DNA of 43,120 nucleotides, from the NCBI RefSeq assembly GCF_028689785.1, contig NZ_JAQVCN010000042.1, positions 1-43,120 on the forward strand. Reading direction: 5' to 3'. Below the pieces are notes generated by a model. That model saw only the letters and a list, made by a program, of their open reading frames with translations, did no database searches and had not been told where the DNA came from. The position numbers and the translations under genes were made by a program. The stretch is from Zoogloea sp. (GTDB lineage: Bacteria > Pseudomonadota > Gammaproteobacteria > Burkholderiales > Rhodocyclaceae). This document shows positions 7,651 to 15,799 of this stretch, piece by piece. How positions within the stretch are numbered: the first letter of the stretch is position 1; every line of letters begins with the position of its first letter.

Positions 7651-8564
7651 GGGGTGCCCTCGGCCCGTTCAAGGCGTTCGCGCAGGACGCCGGGTTCGTC
7701 GAGGACGATGCCCAGGGAGCGGGCCACGTAGGGGTTGGTACTGACGCGGAAATGGCGTGGTGCGGCCGGCGGCGGCAGGGTGCCGGAGGCGAGCCCCTGG
7801 CGTGCGGCTTCGCCGGCCTGCTGGCCGACCTGGGCCGGGGTGCTGTACAGGGCCAGCAGCGCACCGGCCTTGACGTAGGCGGGCGAGAAGCCGACCACGG
7901 GGGAGCGCTGGTGGTAGGCGGTGAGCAAAATGTTGGAGATGGTCCGGTTGTTGTAGACCGTGGAGTCGGGTGTGGCGAGCAGGATGCTGGGTTCGGCCAG
8001 GGCGCGCTGCAGGGTGGGGTAGAGCTCGCTCTCCTCGCTGAGCTGGGCCAGGGTGGGGCGCAGGCGCCGCTCCCGGGCCGCGCTTTGCAGGCGTTGCCCG
8101 AGCTCAAGGCTTTCACGTCCGACGAGCAGGGCTACCCGCGACCACTCGGGCAGGGCGATGCGCAGAAGTTCGATCTGCCGGGGCGGCGGCTGGTCGATGA
8201 AGACGGCTGATACCCGGCGGGCGTCCTCGGCGCGCAGGGGGAGGCGCTCGTAGGTGCTGCGCGGCAGCAGTGTGTGGAGGACGAGGCTGCGTGGAGCGAG
8301 GGCGGTGATGCTCTGGGCGGCCCGGGCGCCCAGGGTGATGATCAGGGCGCAGTTGCTGAGAGTGGTACTGTCGTCGCTGCGCAGGGGAGTGGGAAGGGTC
8401 TGCAGGCGGTGCCCGGCACTGCGCAGTTCTGCGCCCAGGGCCTCGGCCGCCTCGCTGAAGGCGCTCCCTTCTTCCGACATCACCAGGCATGCCTGCCCGG
8501 CGAGGGCCCAGCTGTTGCCCACGGCCAGCACGAGAAGGAGGAGGAGGCGCAGCACAAGACCCAT
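7647..8564 (-). CDS. Orphan ABC-type periplasmic substrate-binding protein (PF04392-like)
   Basis: This protein of about 305 residues starts with a signal peptide (MGLVLRLLLLLVLAVGNSWALA). Its body resembles the ABC_sub_bind family of periplasmic proteins (SNCALIITLGARAAQSI, LPEWSRVALLVG, LLATPDSTVYNNRTISNILLTAYHQRSPVVGFSPAYVKAGALLALYS, each only part of the fold). No permease or ATPase gene is near. Start 8564 lies 5 nt after the TonB-receptor stop and directly gives the signal peptide; an in-frame start at 8612 inside the receptor gene would add 16 polar residues. The Shine-Dalgarno is weak, so coupling to receptor translation is likely. The 4-nt overlap with the kinase gene suggests it presents ligand to the kinase sensor rather than feeding a transporter. 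That role is inference. Confidence 0.8.
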   Translation of the reverse strand: MGLVLRLLLLLVLAVGNSWALAGQACLVMSEEGSAFSEAAEALGAELRSAGHRLQTLPTPLRSDDSTTLSNCALIITLGARAAQSITALAPRSLVLHTLLPRSTYERLPLRAEDARRVSAVFIDQPPPRQIELLRIALPEWSRVALLVGRESLELGQRLQSAARERRLRPTLAQLSEESELYPTLQRALAEPSILLATPDSTVYNNRTISNILLTAYHQRSPVVGFSPAYVKAGALLALYSTPAQVGQQAGEAARQGLASGTLPPPAAPRHFRVSTNPYVARSLGIVLDEPGVLRERLERAEGTP

Positions 8565-8569
8565 CCGGA

Positions 8570-10657
8570 TCAGAGTTCGAGCTGGAGGGTGGCAAAAACC
8601 TGGCGGCCCCACCAGGAGGCCCGGGGGGCGAAGGTCTCGTCGTCTCCGTCGATGTTGCGGGCAGTGAGGGCGACTTCGCCGCGAAGCAGTTCGGGGGGCA
8701 GGCGGTGGCGCAGTTGCAGGTCGAGCTGGCGGAACATGCGGATGCGATGCTCTGCATCAGCGTACCAGCTCATCCCGCCTACCCAGCGGCGGGCGATGCT
8801 GACCTGCCATTGGGGGTGGAACTCCCAGGCGCCGAAGAGCCCGGAACTGTGCCGCGGGGCGGAGTTGGCCACCCAGCCGCTGGGCTGTGCGCCGCTGGCG
8901 GCGGCAGGGTCGCCGGGGCCGTCCACCCGCAACTCGGTGTGATGCAGCGACAGCCAGGTGCCGGTGGCCGGACGCCAGGTGGCGAGCACCTCGAAGCCAC
9001 GGATGTCCGCCTCGCCGCTGTTGGCGAAGTAGCGCGTGTTGTTGCGGGGGATCAGGCCGACGCTGGAGTTTTCGAGGCGCATCTCGATCAGGTCACGGGC
9101 GCGCTCAAGGAACAGGCGGGTGTCGATGCTGGCGTGGAGAGGGTGCAGCTCTGCCAGGTAGCCCACCTCGTAGGTGGTGATTCGCTCGGCCCGCAGGTCG
9201 GGAGAGGGCCGGAAGGTCTGGGAGACAGGGGTGCCCGCGGGGATCGTCATGAGGGGGGTGACGACCGGTGCGGAGGTGGAAAAAATCATGCTGGACTTCT
9301 GCTCGAAGGCAGTGGGGCTCCGGTATGAACGGTTGATGGCGAGACGCAGGGTCTGGTTTTCCGTCATATGATAATTGGCTGATGCCCGCGGTGCTAGCGA
9401 AGTTCCGGTCAGAGAGTTGTCTTCGGCCATGAAACCGGCATTGAACAGCCAGTCGGGCGCAGCGCGCCATTCCAGAGTCCCGAAGGCGCGATTGACGCCG
9501 TGGCGTACCCTTTCGTCCGAATTGAAGCGCAGCGGCGCGTCGAGCTTGTCTTCGCGCATGCCCGCCCCGAAGACCGCCCGCAGCGTGGGGGCGGGGCGGG
9601 TGATGCGCTGGATCTCCAGGTCGTCACGCACCGTCCGGAAGCCGTAATCGAAGTCGAAAGGGAGGCCGATGGTCACTGCCAGGCCGGATTGCCGGGGTGG
9701 GATGGGGACGCTCAGGGCAAAGCGGTCACGGCCGTTTTCTTCCTGGTGGTACCAGGTGACACTGAGTTCCTCGTCGGGGGCGGGGGCATGCCGCCAGCGT
9801 AGAAGGCCGAAGGTGTTGGCGATGCGGGCCGTGCGTTCCGGGTCGGTGGGGTTACCGTCTTTGCCTGTGCCCTGGTCGTTGTTGCTCCAGCCTGCCTGGA
9901 ACTCAAGCACATGGTCGTGGTTGATGGCCCAGTCGGCTCGCAGGGTGGCTAGCTCGGACGTGCGCCAGTCATTGATGGCGGAGAGACCGCGGTCATGGTT
10001 GCGTGCCGCGGTGATGCGCAGGTCCACGTTGCCGAGGCGCTCACCCACGCTCACCTTTACGTCATTGATGCCACCGCTGCCGGCTCGGTAGCGCAGGCTG
10101 CCACCGCGAGTCTCGGACGGGGCTCGGGTGATGATGTTGGCAACGCCGAGAAACGCATTGCTGCCGTAGGCGGCCGAGTTGGTGCCGCGAAAGATCTCGA
10201 TGCGCTCGATATCGTCGATATCCACGCCCAGCTGGTTCCATTCCACGCCGGCGATGAAGTAGGGCGAGTACACCGAGCGCCCGTCCACCTGCACGAGCAT
10301 GCGCCTGGGTGCTTCGTCGGACAGGCCGTGATAGGTGACGAGGGGCTGGTTGCCAGTATGCAGGCCGACCTGGAAGCCCGGCACCAGCATGAACAGCTCG
10401 TGAATGTTGCGGGCTCCCGATGCACGGATCATGTGGCGGTCAACGACCATCAGCGATCCAGGGGCGTCGGCGCTGGCCTGCTGCAGCCGGGTGGCCGACA
10501 GCACTACCGGCAGGTCGGCCAGGTAGGCGGCTTCGTCGGGGCTGTTGTCCGGTGTCTGGAGCTGGGCCCGGGCCGGCAGGGCTGAGGGGAACAGCAGGGT
10601 CAGCGCGACCAGGGCGCGAAGGGTGATGGCGTGTGGCGTGGGGTGGGAAATGGGCAT
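8570..10657 (-). CDS. TonB-dependent outer-membrane receptor
   Basis: This 695-residue protein has a signal peptide (cleavage near PARAQ, residue 32). A plug domain follows: a TonB-box-like LPVVLSATR near residue 50, IERIEIFRGTNSAAYGSNAFLGVANIITR near 150 (quoted in part as IEIFRGTNSAAYG), and an N-terminal DGRSVYSP loop. The rest is a beta-barrel of alternating hydrophobic strands ending in F-A-T-L-Q-L-E-L, a normal outer-membrane C-terminus. There is no extra N-terminal signalling domain of the FecA type. It is the first gene of a minus-strand set with the binding-protein and hybrid-kinase genes and is divergent from the NarL-type regulator. The substrate is unknown; nothing marks it as a siderophore receptor. 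Confidence 0.92.
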   Translation of the reverse strand: MPISHPTPHAITLRALVALTLLFPSALPARAQLQTPDNSPDEAAYLADLPVVLSATRLQQASADAPGSLMVVDRHMIRASGARNIHELFMLVPGFQVGLHTGNQPLVTYHGLSDEAPRRMLVQVDGRSVYSPYFIAGVEWNQLGVDIDDIERIEIFRGTNSAAYGSNAFLGVANIITRAPSETRGGSLRYRAGSGGINDVKVSVGERLGNVDLRITAARNHDRGLSAINDWRTSELATLRADWAINHDHVLEFQAGWSNNDQGTGKDGNPTDPERTARIANTFGLLRWRHAPAPDEELSVTWYHQEENGRDRFALSVPIPPRQSGLAVTIGLPFDFDYGFRTVRDDLEIQRITRPAPTLRAVFGAGMREDKLDAPLRFNSDERVRHGVNRAFGTLEWRAAPDWLFNAGFMAEDNSLTGTSLAPRASANYHMTENQTLRLAINRSYRSPTAFEQKSSMIFSTSAPVVTPLMTIPAGTPVSQTFRPSPDLRAERITTYEVGYLAELHPLHASIDTRLFLERARDLIEMRLENSSVGLIPRNNTRYFANSGEADIRGFEVLATWRPATGTWLSLHHTELRVDGPGDPAAASGAQPSGWVANSAPRHSSGLFGAWEFHPQWQVSIARRWVGGMSWYADAEHRIRMFRQLDLQLRHRLPPELLRGEVALTARNIDGDDETFAPRASWWGRQVFATLQLEL

Positions 10658-10710
10658 GATTTGCGCCGTGGCGGCCCGGGATGCTAATTTTCTCCGTTTT
10701 GCCCGGGGCT

Positions 10711-10752
10711 GGGTAGGCTAAACTGGGGGCTACCCAATTCAGGTAGATACCC
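10711..10752. promoter_or_regulatory. Candidate operator between receptor and NarL-type regulator genes
   Basis: The 112-bp divergent region contains GGGTAG (10711-10716) and its inverted copy CTACCC (10730-10735), 13 nt apart. A third copy of the same core follows in GGTAGATACCC (10742-10752). TACCC cores resemble the heptamers (TACYYMT) recognised by NarL-type regulators, although the last bases do not match that consensus. The regulator at 10770 is the natural candidate to bind here. The repeat is seen directly; the function is inferred. Confidence 0.4.
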
Positions 10753-10769
10753 GTGAGCAAGCGACACTG

Positions 10770-11414
10770 ATGCAGACACGCATTCTTATTGTTGAAGACC
10801 ACGTTCTGGTGCGTGAGGCCATGGCTCTGACCCTGGCCCAGGTGCGTGAAGACGTGGTGTGCGAGCAGGCCAGCAATGCCACCGACGCGCTGGCCCTACT
10901 TGAGGCCGACTCCGATTGCGACCTCGTGGTGGTGGACCTGATGCTGCCGGAGATCAACGGTTTTTCCTTGCTGGGGGTCGTGGCCAAGCGCTTTCCTGCC
11001 GTGCCGGCCCTGGTGGTGTCGGCGCTGGACGACAGGGAGTCGGTGCATCGGGCGATGAAAGCCGGTGCCTCGGGCTTCGTCTCCAAGGCCAGCCCCAGCA
11101 ACACCCTCATCGAGGCTGTGCGCACCATCCTGTCTGGCGGCGTGTTCACGCCCGAAGCGGCCATCGGAAGTGACGGGAGCAACCGCAACCGGCGTGCCAG
11201 CCAGGCATTTGCCGAGCGCTTCCAGCTCACCGCGGCCCAGGGGCGGGTGCTTGAGCTGGTGGCCCAGGGGAAGTCCAACCGGGACATCGCCGAGTTCCTT
11301 GGCCTGTCGGAAGGCACCGTCAAGGTGCACGTGTCGGCCATCCTGCGTGCCCTCGGCGTGACCAGCCGGGCCCAGGCCCTGCTGATGATGACCCGGGCCG
11401 GCCTGCGGGTCTGA
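10770..11414 (+). CDS. NarL/LuxR family response regulator
   Basis: This 214-residue regulator has an N-terminal receiver with acidic residues E9 and D10, phospho-Asp D56 (VVVDLMLPEINGF) and Lys in GFVSKAS. A short linker leads to a C-terminal LuxR-type helix-turn-helix (LTAAQGRVLELVAQGKSN and RDIAEFLGLSEGTVKVHVS). It is divergent from the receptor/binding-protein/hybrid-kinase set. It is the only stand-alone regulator there, so it probably receives phosphate from that kinase and controls the shared intergenic region. The ribosome binding site is weak. The start is supported by the usual M-x-x-R-I-L-I-V-E-D opening of the family. Confidence 0.93.
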   Translation: MQTRILIVEDHVLVREAMALTLAQVREDVVCEQASNATDALALLEADSDCDLVVVDLMLPEINGFSLLGVVAKRFPAVPALVVSALDDRESVHRAMKAGASGFVSKASPSNTLIEAVRTILSGGVFTPEAAIGSDGSNRNRRASQAFAERFQLTAAQGRVLELVAQGKSNRDIAEFLGLSEGTVKVHVSAILRALGVTSRAQALLMMTRAGLRV

Positions 11415-11430
11415 GGGGCGTCTACCACGG

Positions 11431-11448
11431 CTGTCATCGGCTGTTCAT
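11431..11448 (+). promoter_or_regulatory. Degenerate Pho-box-like sequence upstream of the 5'-nucleotidase gene
   Basis: CTGTCAT at 11431 is followed by CTGTTCAT at 11441, resembling the two half-sites of a PhoB box (CTGTCAT twice, 11 nt apart). Here the half-sites are 10 nt apart and the second is imperfect. It lies 57 nt before a secreted 5'-nucleotidase, a typical phosphate-starvation gene, and a possible -10 (GAATAGT) follows near 11467. The spacing defect keeps confidence low. Confidence 0.25.
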
Positions 11449-11504
11449 GCGCGTTTAACGCAAGCTGAATAGTCTGCCGGGCATTCAAACTCCCGGCGAC
11501 TGCC

Positions 11505-13364
11505 ATGTCCTTTCTGCGAAGCTCCCGTACCGTGCTGGCCCAGTCCCTGGCCCTCTCCGCCTGCGCCCTGACCCTCTCCGCCTGTGGTGGTGGTGGTGGC
11601 AGTGATGGTGGCGCCCGTGCCCTGGATCTGACCATCCTGCACATCAACGACCACCACTCTCATCTGGACGCAGAAACCACCACGCTGACCCTGAAGGATG
11701 CCACCGGCACCCCACGTTCGGTGACGGTGGATCTGGGCGGTTTCGCCCGGGTCACCGCGGCCATGGAGGCCCTGGCCACGCCGGGCCGCAACGTTCTCAA
11801 ACTGCACGCCGGCGATGCCATTACCGGTGATCTGTACTTCACCCAGAGCGAAGGTCAGGCTGACGCGGTGCTGATGAACACCGTTTGCTTCGACGCCTTT
11901 GCCATCGGCAACCATGAGTTCGACAGCGCCGACGCCGGCCTGGTGAAGTTCATCGACTACCTCCACGCTGGCGCCTGCCAGACGCCGGTGCTGTCGGCCA
12001 ACATTGAGCCGGCGGCAGGGACTGCCCTGGCGGGCCGAATGGGGGCGTACAAGATCATCGAGAAAGGCGGCGAGAAGATCGGCGTGGTCGGCCTCACGGT
12101 GAAGGACAAAACCCAGTTTGCCTCGCGTCCGGACGCCAGCACCCGTTTTCTGGATGAAGCCACTGCGGCCCAGACAGTCATCAACGAGCTCAAGTTGCGC
12201 GGTGTGAACAAGATCGTGCTGCTGTCCCACCTGGGCTATGCCGCCGACAAGGCCATTGCCCCCAAACTGTCCGGTGTCGACGTGATCATCGGTGGCGACT
12301 CCCACACCCTGCTCGGGCCCGATAGCATGGCCGGCTACGGGCTGACCCCGTCGGGAGCTTACCCCACTCAGGTCGTCGACAAGGACGGCAGCAAGGTCTG
12401 CATCGCCCAGGCCTGGCAGTATTCCTACGCCGTCGGCGCCCTCGACGTGAAGTTCGACGCCAGCGGCAAGGTCACCGCCTGTTCGGGCAAGCCCCAGGTG
12501 CTGGTGGGCGACAGTTACAAGGTGGGCACCGCAGCCGCCTCGGCGGCTGATGCCGCGGCCTATCGCAGCCAGCTCGATGCCTCCGGCGTGTTCCTGACCA
12601 CCACGCCCGCGGCGGCGGCCACCGCAGCCCTGGCGCCCTTCAAGGCGGCCAAGGATGCCCTCGGCCTGCAGGTGGCCGGAACCACTACCGACAACCTGTG
12701 CCTGCGCCGGGTGCCCGGTAGCAAGCGTGACACCAGCCGTTCGTCCCTCGGCGACGTGTGCAACCTGGACTCCACCGTGGTGGCCCACGGCGGCGACATC
12801 CAGCAGCTGGTGGCCGAGGCCTTCCTGGAGCAGGGCCAGCGCTTCGGTGGTGCCGACATCAGCCTGCAGAACGCTGGCGGCGTGCGCGTGGATATACCGG
12901 CGGGGAACATCACTGTCGGCAAGGTGTACACCCTGCTGCCCTTCAAGAACACCCTGTACCGCCTGGTCATGACTGGCGCCCAGGTCAAATCGGCCCTGGA
13001 GGACGGGGTGGATTCGGTGCTCAACGGCACCGGCTCCGGCGCCTACCCCTACACCGGCGGCCTGCGTTTCGCGGTGGACATGAACCAGGCCAAGGGCAGC
13101 CGTGTCAGCCGGCTGGAGCTGCGTGACAGCACGGGTGCCTGGAAGCCCCTCGACCTGGCCGCCAGCTACAAGGTGATCACCAACAACTTCACCGCCGACG
13201 GGGGTGACAAGTACGACACCCTGAAGACCATCCCTGCCGCTCAGCGCGAGGACACCTTCCTGGACTACGCCGACTCCTTCCTGCAGTACGTGCGCAGCAA
13301 GTCGCCTCTGGCCAAGCCGGCGGCTGCCGATCGCAGCACCCAGCAGTACAGCGAAACCCCCTAA
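11505..13364 (+). CDS. Lipoprotein bifunctional metallophosphatase/5'-nucleotidase (UshA/NadN-like)
   Basis: This 619-residue protein would hydrolyse nucleoside phosphates or related phosphoesters outside the cytoplasm. The N-terminus is a lipoprotein signal with lipobox LSAC at residues 24-27, followed by a Gly-rich linker. The metallophosphoesterase domain shows ILHINDHHSH (metal ligands), HAGDAITGD, FAIGNHEFD, LLSHLGY and IIGGDSHT. The C-terminal 5'-nucleotidase substrate domain shows GGVRVDIPAG, VYTLLPFKNTLY and NNFTADGGDKY. All expected catalytic motifs are present. The gene appears monocistronic: it lies 90 nt after the regulator and ends at the terminator at 13397. Nucleotide or phosphate scavenging is the likely role; which nucleotide is preferred cannot be told. 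Confidence 0.92.
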   Translation: MSFLRSSRTVLAQSLALSACALTLSACGGGGGSDGGARALDLTILHINDHHSHLDAETTTLTLKDATGTPRSVTVDLGGFARVTAAMEALATPGRNVLKLHAGDAITGDLYFTQSEGQADAVLMNTVCFDAFAIGNHEFDSADAGLVKFIDYLHAGACQTPVLSANIEPAAGTALAGRMGAYKIIEKGGEKIGVVGLTVKDKTQFASRPDASTRFLDEATAAQTVINELKLRGVNKIVLLSHLGYAADKAIAPKLSGVDVIIGGDSHTLLGPDSMAGYGLTPSGAYPTQVVDKDGSKVCIAQAWQYSYAVGALDVKFDASGKVTACSGKPQVLVGDSYKVGTAAASAADAAAYRSQLDASGVFLTTTPAAAATAALAPFKAAKDALGLQVAGTTTDNLCLRRVPGSKRDTSRSSLGDVCNLDSTVVAHGGDIQQLVAEAFLEQGQRFGGADISLQNAGGVRVDIPAGNITVGKVYTLLPFKNTLYRLVMTGAQVKSALEDGVDSVLNGTGSGAYPYTGGLRFAVDMNQAKGSRVSRLELRDSTGAWKPLDLAASYKVITNNFTADGGDKYDTLKTIPAAQREDTFLDYADSFLQYVRSKSPLAKPAAADRSTQQYSETP

Positions 13365-13396
13365 GCGCTCTCCCCAGGGATAGGTGCTTGCTTCAT

Positions 13397-13419
13397 GCCC
13401 CGCTCCGGCGGGGCTTTTT
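13397..13419 (+). terminator. Rho-independent terminator after the 5'-nucleotidase gene
   Basis: A 7-bp GC stem (GCCCCGC at 13397-13403, GCGGGGC at 13408-13414) with loop TCCG and five T follows the stop codon by 33 nt. Confidence 0.9.
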
Positions 13420-13469
13420 GCATGCGGCCGGGTTAGCATGGCCGGAATGGAAACCCACGAGCGCGTCCC

Positions 13470-14669
13470 ATGATCGATGTTGCCCACGAAATTCTTGCCT
13501 TCAACGCCGGCCGTGATCCGGAGCGCCTGCGCCTCAAGTACCGCAACATGCGGGCCAGCCCCTTTGTCTTCCTGCGCGGCACCTGCCATCTGTTCTATCG
13601 GCGGCTCCCCGCCGATGCCCTGTTCGACGCAGCGCCGCCGGTATGGTCCTGCGGTGACCTGCATCTGCAGAATTTTGGCAGCTACAAGGGCGACAACCGG
13701 CTGGTCTATTTTGATCTGAACGACTTCGACGAAGGCCTGCTGGCGCCGGCCAGCCTGGACCTGGTGCGTTTCCTGTGCAGCGTGTTGGTGGCAGCACCGG
13801 ACCTGGGCGTGGGCAAGAAGGGGGCCCGTGCCTTGGGGGCGGCCTTTCTGGATGCTTACCTGGCAACCCTTGCCTCCGGCCGCGCCAACTGGGTGGAGCG
13901 GGACACCGCGGAAGGCCTGGTCCACAACCTGTTGGCCGGGCTGCATGGCCGCCAGCGGCCGGCCTTTCTCGACGGGCGCACCACGCTCAAGGGCAAGCAT
14001 CGGCGCCTGCGCCTGGACAACGGCAAGGCTCTGCCCGTCACCGAGTCCAGGCGGGAACGGGTCTGTGCCCTGATCGCCGGGCTCGCCCGCCAGCACGCCG
14101 ATCCGGATTTCTTCGAGGTGCTCGATGTGGCCCGGCGGATTGCCGGCAATGGCAGCCTGGGGGTGGATCGCTACGTGATCCTCGTCCGCGGCAAGGGCTC
14201 ACCGGACGGCAACGAACTGCTCGATCTCAAGGAGGCCCTGCCCTCGGCGGTGTTGCCGCGAGTGGTAACGGCGCAGCCTGCCTGGCGCGCCGAGGCCGAG
14301 CGGGTGGTGGCCATTCAGCGTCGTATGCAGGCCGTGCCGATGGCCTTTCTCGAGCCCGTGCGCTTTCGCAAGCGCTCCTACATGCTGCGGGCCCTGCAGC
14401 CCAGCGAAGACAGGGTGAGCCTTGATGTGGCGCGTTCCGGCGAGGGGGCCGTCGCCAAAGTGCTGGCCAGCATGGGGGCCATCGTCGCTTCGGCCCAGTT
14501 GCGCAGCAGCGGGCGCGATGGTTCGGCCATTGCCGATACCCTGATCGGCTATGCCGGGGAGTGCCAGCGCAAGGCCTTGCTGGATGCTGCGCAGGAATGC
14601 GCCGCCCAGCTCCGGCAGGATTGGGAGGCCTACGTGGAAGCCTACGACGACGGCGCCTTCAAACTCTGA
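13470..14669 (+). CDS. DUF2252 family protein
   Basis: This 399-residue cytoplasmic protein matches the DUF2252 family (COG4320). It has an opening K-Y-x-x-M-x-x-SPFVFLRG (residues about 23-37), followed by CGDLHLQNFGSYKG and a YFDLNDFDE motif. The HxDxxxxN-like and D-x-N-D-F-D-E motifs resemble those of aminoglycoside-phosphotransferase-like kinases, so an ATP-dependent phosphotransferase activity has been supposed for the family. No substrate is known to me. No signal peptide or membrane helix is seen. The gene is preceded by a terminator and stands alone. Its stop codon abuts that of the convergent AraC-family gene with no gap. Confidence 0.85.
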   Translation: MIDVAHEILAFNAGRDPERLRLKYRNMRASPFVFLRGTCHLFYRRLPADALFDAAPPVWSCGDLHLQNFGSYKGDNRLVYFDLNDFDEGLLAPASLDLVRFLCSVLVAAPDLGVGKKGARALGAAFLDAYLATLASGRANWVERDTAEGLVHNLLAGLHGRQRPAFLDGRTTLKGKHRRLRLDNGKALPVTESRRERVCALIAGLARQHADPDFFEVLDVARRIAGNGSLGVDRYVILVRGKGSPDGNELLDLKEALPSAVLPRVVTAQPAWRAEAERVVAIQRRMQAVPMAFLEPVRFRKRSYMLRALQPSEDRVSLDVARSGEGAVAKVLASMGAIVASAQLRSSGRDGSAIADTLIGYAGECQRKALLDAAQECAAQLRQDWEAYVEAYDDGAFKL

Positions 14670-15590
14670 TCAGCGCATTCGCGTCACGTCGCGCATGGGC
14701 GGGGCGCCGAACAGGCGCCGGTATTCCCGGCTGAACTGGGACGGGCTCTCATAGCCCACCCGGCGCGCTACCGTGGCGGCATCCACGGCTTCGGTCAGCA
14801 TGATCTTGCGCGCCTCCTGCAGGCGTAGCTGTTTCTGGTACTGCAGCGGGCTCATGGCGGTCAGCGCCTTGAAGTGATGGTGCAGGGACGACTTGCTCAT
14901 GTTGGCGGCCTCGGCCAACGCGTCGATGGAAAGCGGCTGGTCGAAATTGCCCTTGATCCAGTCGATGGCCCGGGCGGTACGTTGCCCCTGGCCATCGGCC
15001 GCGGCGATGCTGCGCAGGCGGGCGCCCTGCATGCCGGTGAGCAGTCGGTAAAGCAGCTCCTGCTCGTACAGGGGGGCCAGCACCGGGATGTCCTGGGGTG
15101 TGTCGAGCAGCCCGACCAGGCGCAGCACCGCGTCCATCACCGCTGTGCTCATCGGGCTCACCCCCAGGCCGAGGGGGCCGCTGGCCGGCGGCAGCACGGC
15201 CGCCGGCATGCTGCTGGCCAGCTCGGCGATGCGGCGTGGGTCCATGTCGAAGGCCACGCACAGGTAGGGGCGCTCCGGCGAGGCCTCGGTGATCTGCCCC
15301 ATCACCGGCAGATCCACCGAGGTGATCAGATAATGCCGGCTGTCGTAGTGGAAGGTCTCGTCGGCCAGGCTCAAGCGCTTGCAGCCCTGGGCGGCCACTG
15401 CCAGGATCGAGCGATAGATGGCGCAGATCGGTGTGCTCGTGCTGGACGCCCGAAACAGGCTGAGACCCGGGATAGGAGTCGGGTTGGGCCCGTCGCTGGT
15501 GCAATATCGTTCAATGAGATCGGCCAGCGCCAGGCTCGCCGCCTCAAGCCTGAAGGATGAACTGCGGGCGGAAAGTCCTGATTCGGTCAT
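14670..15590 (-). CDS. AraC-family transcriptional regulator (AraC_N type, YqhC-like)
   Basis: The 306-residue protein has an N-terminal AraC_N-type domain, with a short conserved YRSILAVAAQGCKRLSLADE-like segment near residue 58 and HYLITSVDLPVMGQI near 85. The C-terminal double helix-turn-helix shows LSIDALAEAANMSKSSLHHHFK, MSPLQYQKQLRLQEAR and VGYESPSQFSREYRRLFG. The start has AGGAAG 5 nt upstream. In Escherichia coli, YqhC of this family activates aldehyde-detoxification genes. Here the gene is divergent from a molybdenum hydroxylase operon of the aldehyde-oxidising type, which suggests it controls that operon in response to aldehydes (inference). A 9-bp inverted repeat in the shared promoter region is a candidate binding site. 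Confidence 0.92.
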   Translation of the reverse strand: MTESGLSARSSSFRLEAASLALADLIERYCTSDGPNPTPIPGLSLFRASSTSTPICAIYRSILAVAAQGCKRLSLADETFHYDSRHYLITSVDLPVMGQITEASPERPYLCVAFDMDPRRIAELASSMPAAVLPPASGPLGLGVSPMSTAVMDAVLRLVGLLDTPQDIPVLAPLYEQELLYRLLTGMQGARLRSIAAADGQGQRTARAIDWIKGNFDQPLSIDALAEAANMSKSSLHHHFKALTAMSPLQYQKQLRLQEARKIMLTEAVDAATVARRVGYESPSQFSREYRRLFGAPPMRDVTRMR

Positions 15591-15610
15591 GGTTTCTTCC
15601 TGTTGCGGGC

Positions 15611-15671
15611 TTGTCCGGAATTATCGCCTTCCGGGGCGGCGATGGCAGGGCTGAGACACGACTCCGGACAA
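15611..15671. promoter_or_regulatory. Inverted repeat TTGTCCGGA / TCCGGACAA in the divergent promoter region
   Basis: TTGTCCGGA (15611-15619) and its exact reverse complement (15663-15671) lie 43 bp apart, 20 bp upstream of the AraC-type gene start. The outer-to-outer span of about 61 bp, close to six helical turns, would place both half-sites on the same DNA face. It is a candidate operator for the adjacent regulator controlling both itself and the hydroxylase operon. The repeat is directly visible; its function is inferred. Confidence 0.5.
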
Positions 15672-15799
15672 TCAGGCAAGAATCTCACAGGATTCTGCAA
15701 TGCCGCAAGGCGTGCCGTGGGCTACATTTCCGCAAGTAGAGGCCACCGCTTTCATGCTGGCCGATCAGACAACACTGTGTCCCCCAAGGGAGATTGACC

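Noticed and set aside
11445-14096. 883-codon minus-strand open frame opposite the 5'-nucleotidase and DUF2252 genes
   Set aside because: It is a by-product of high GC codon bias opposite two genes with clear catalytic motifs. It has no recognisable domain and crosses two genes and a terminator.
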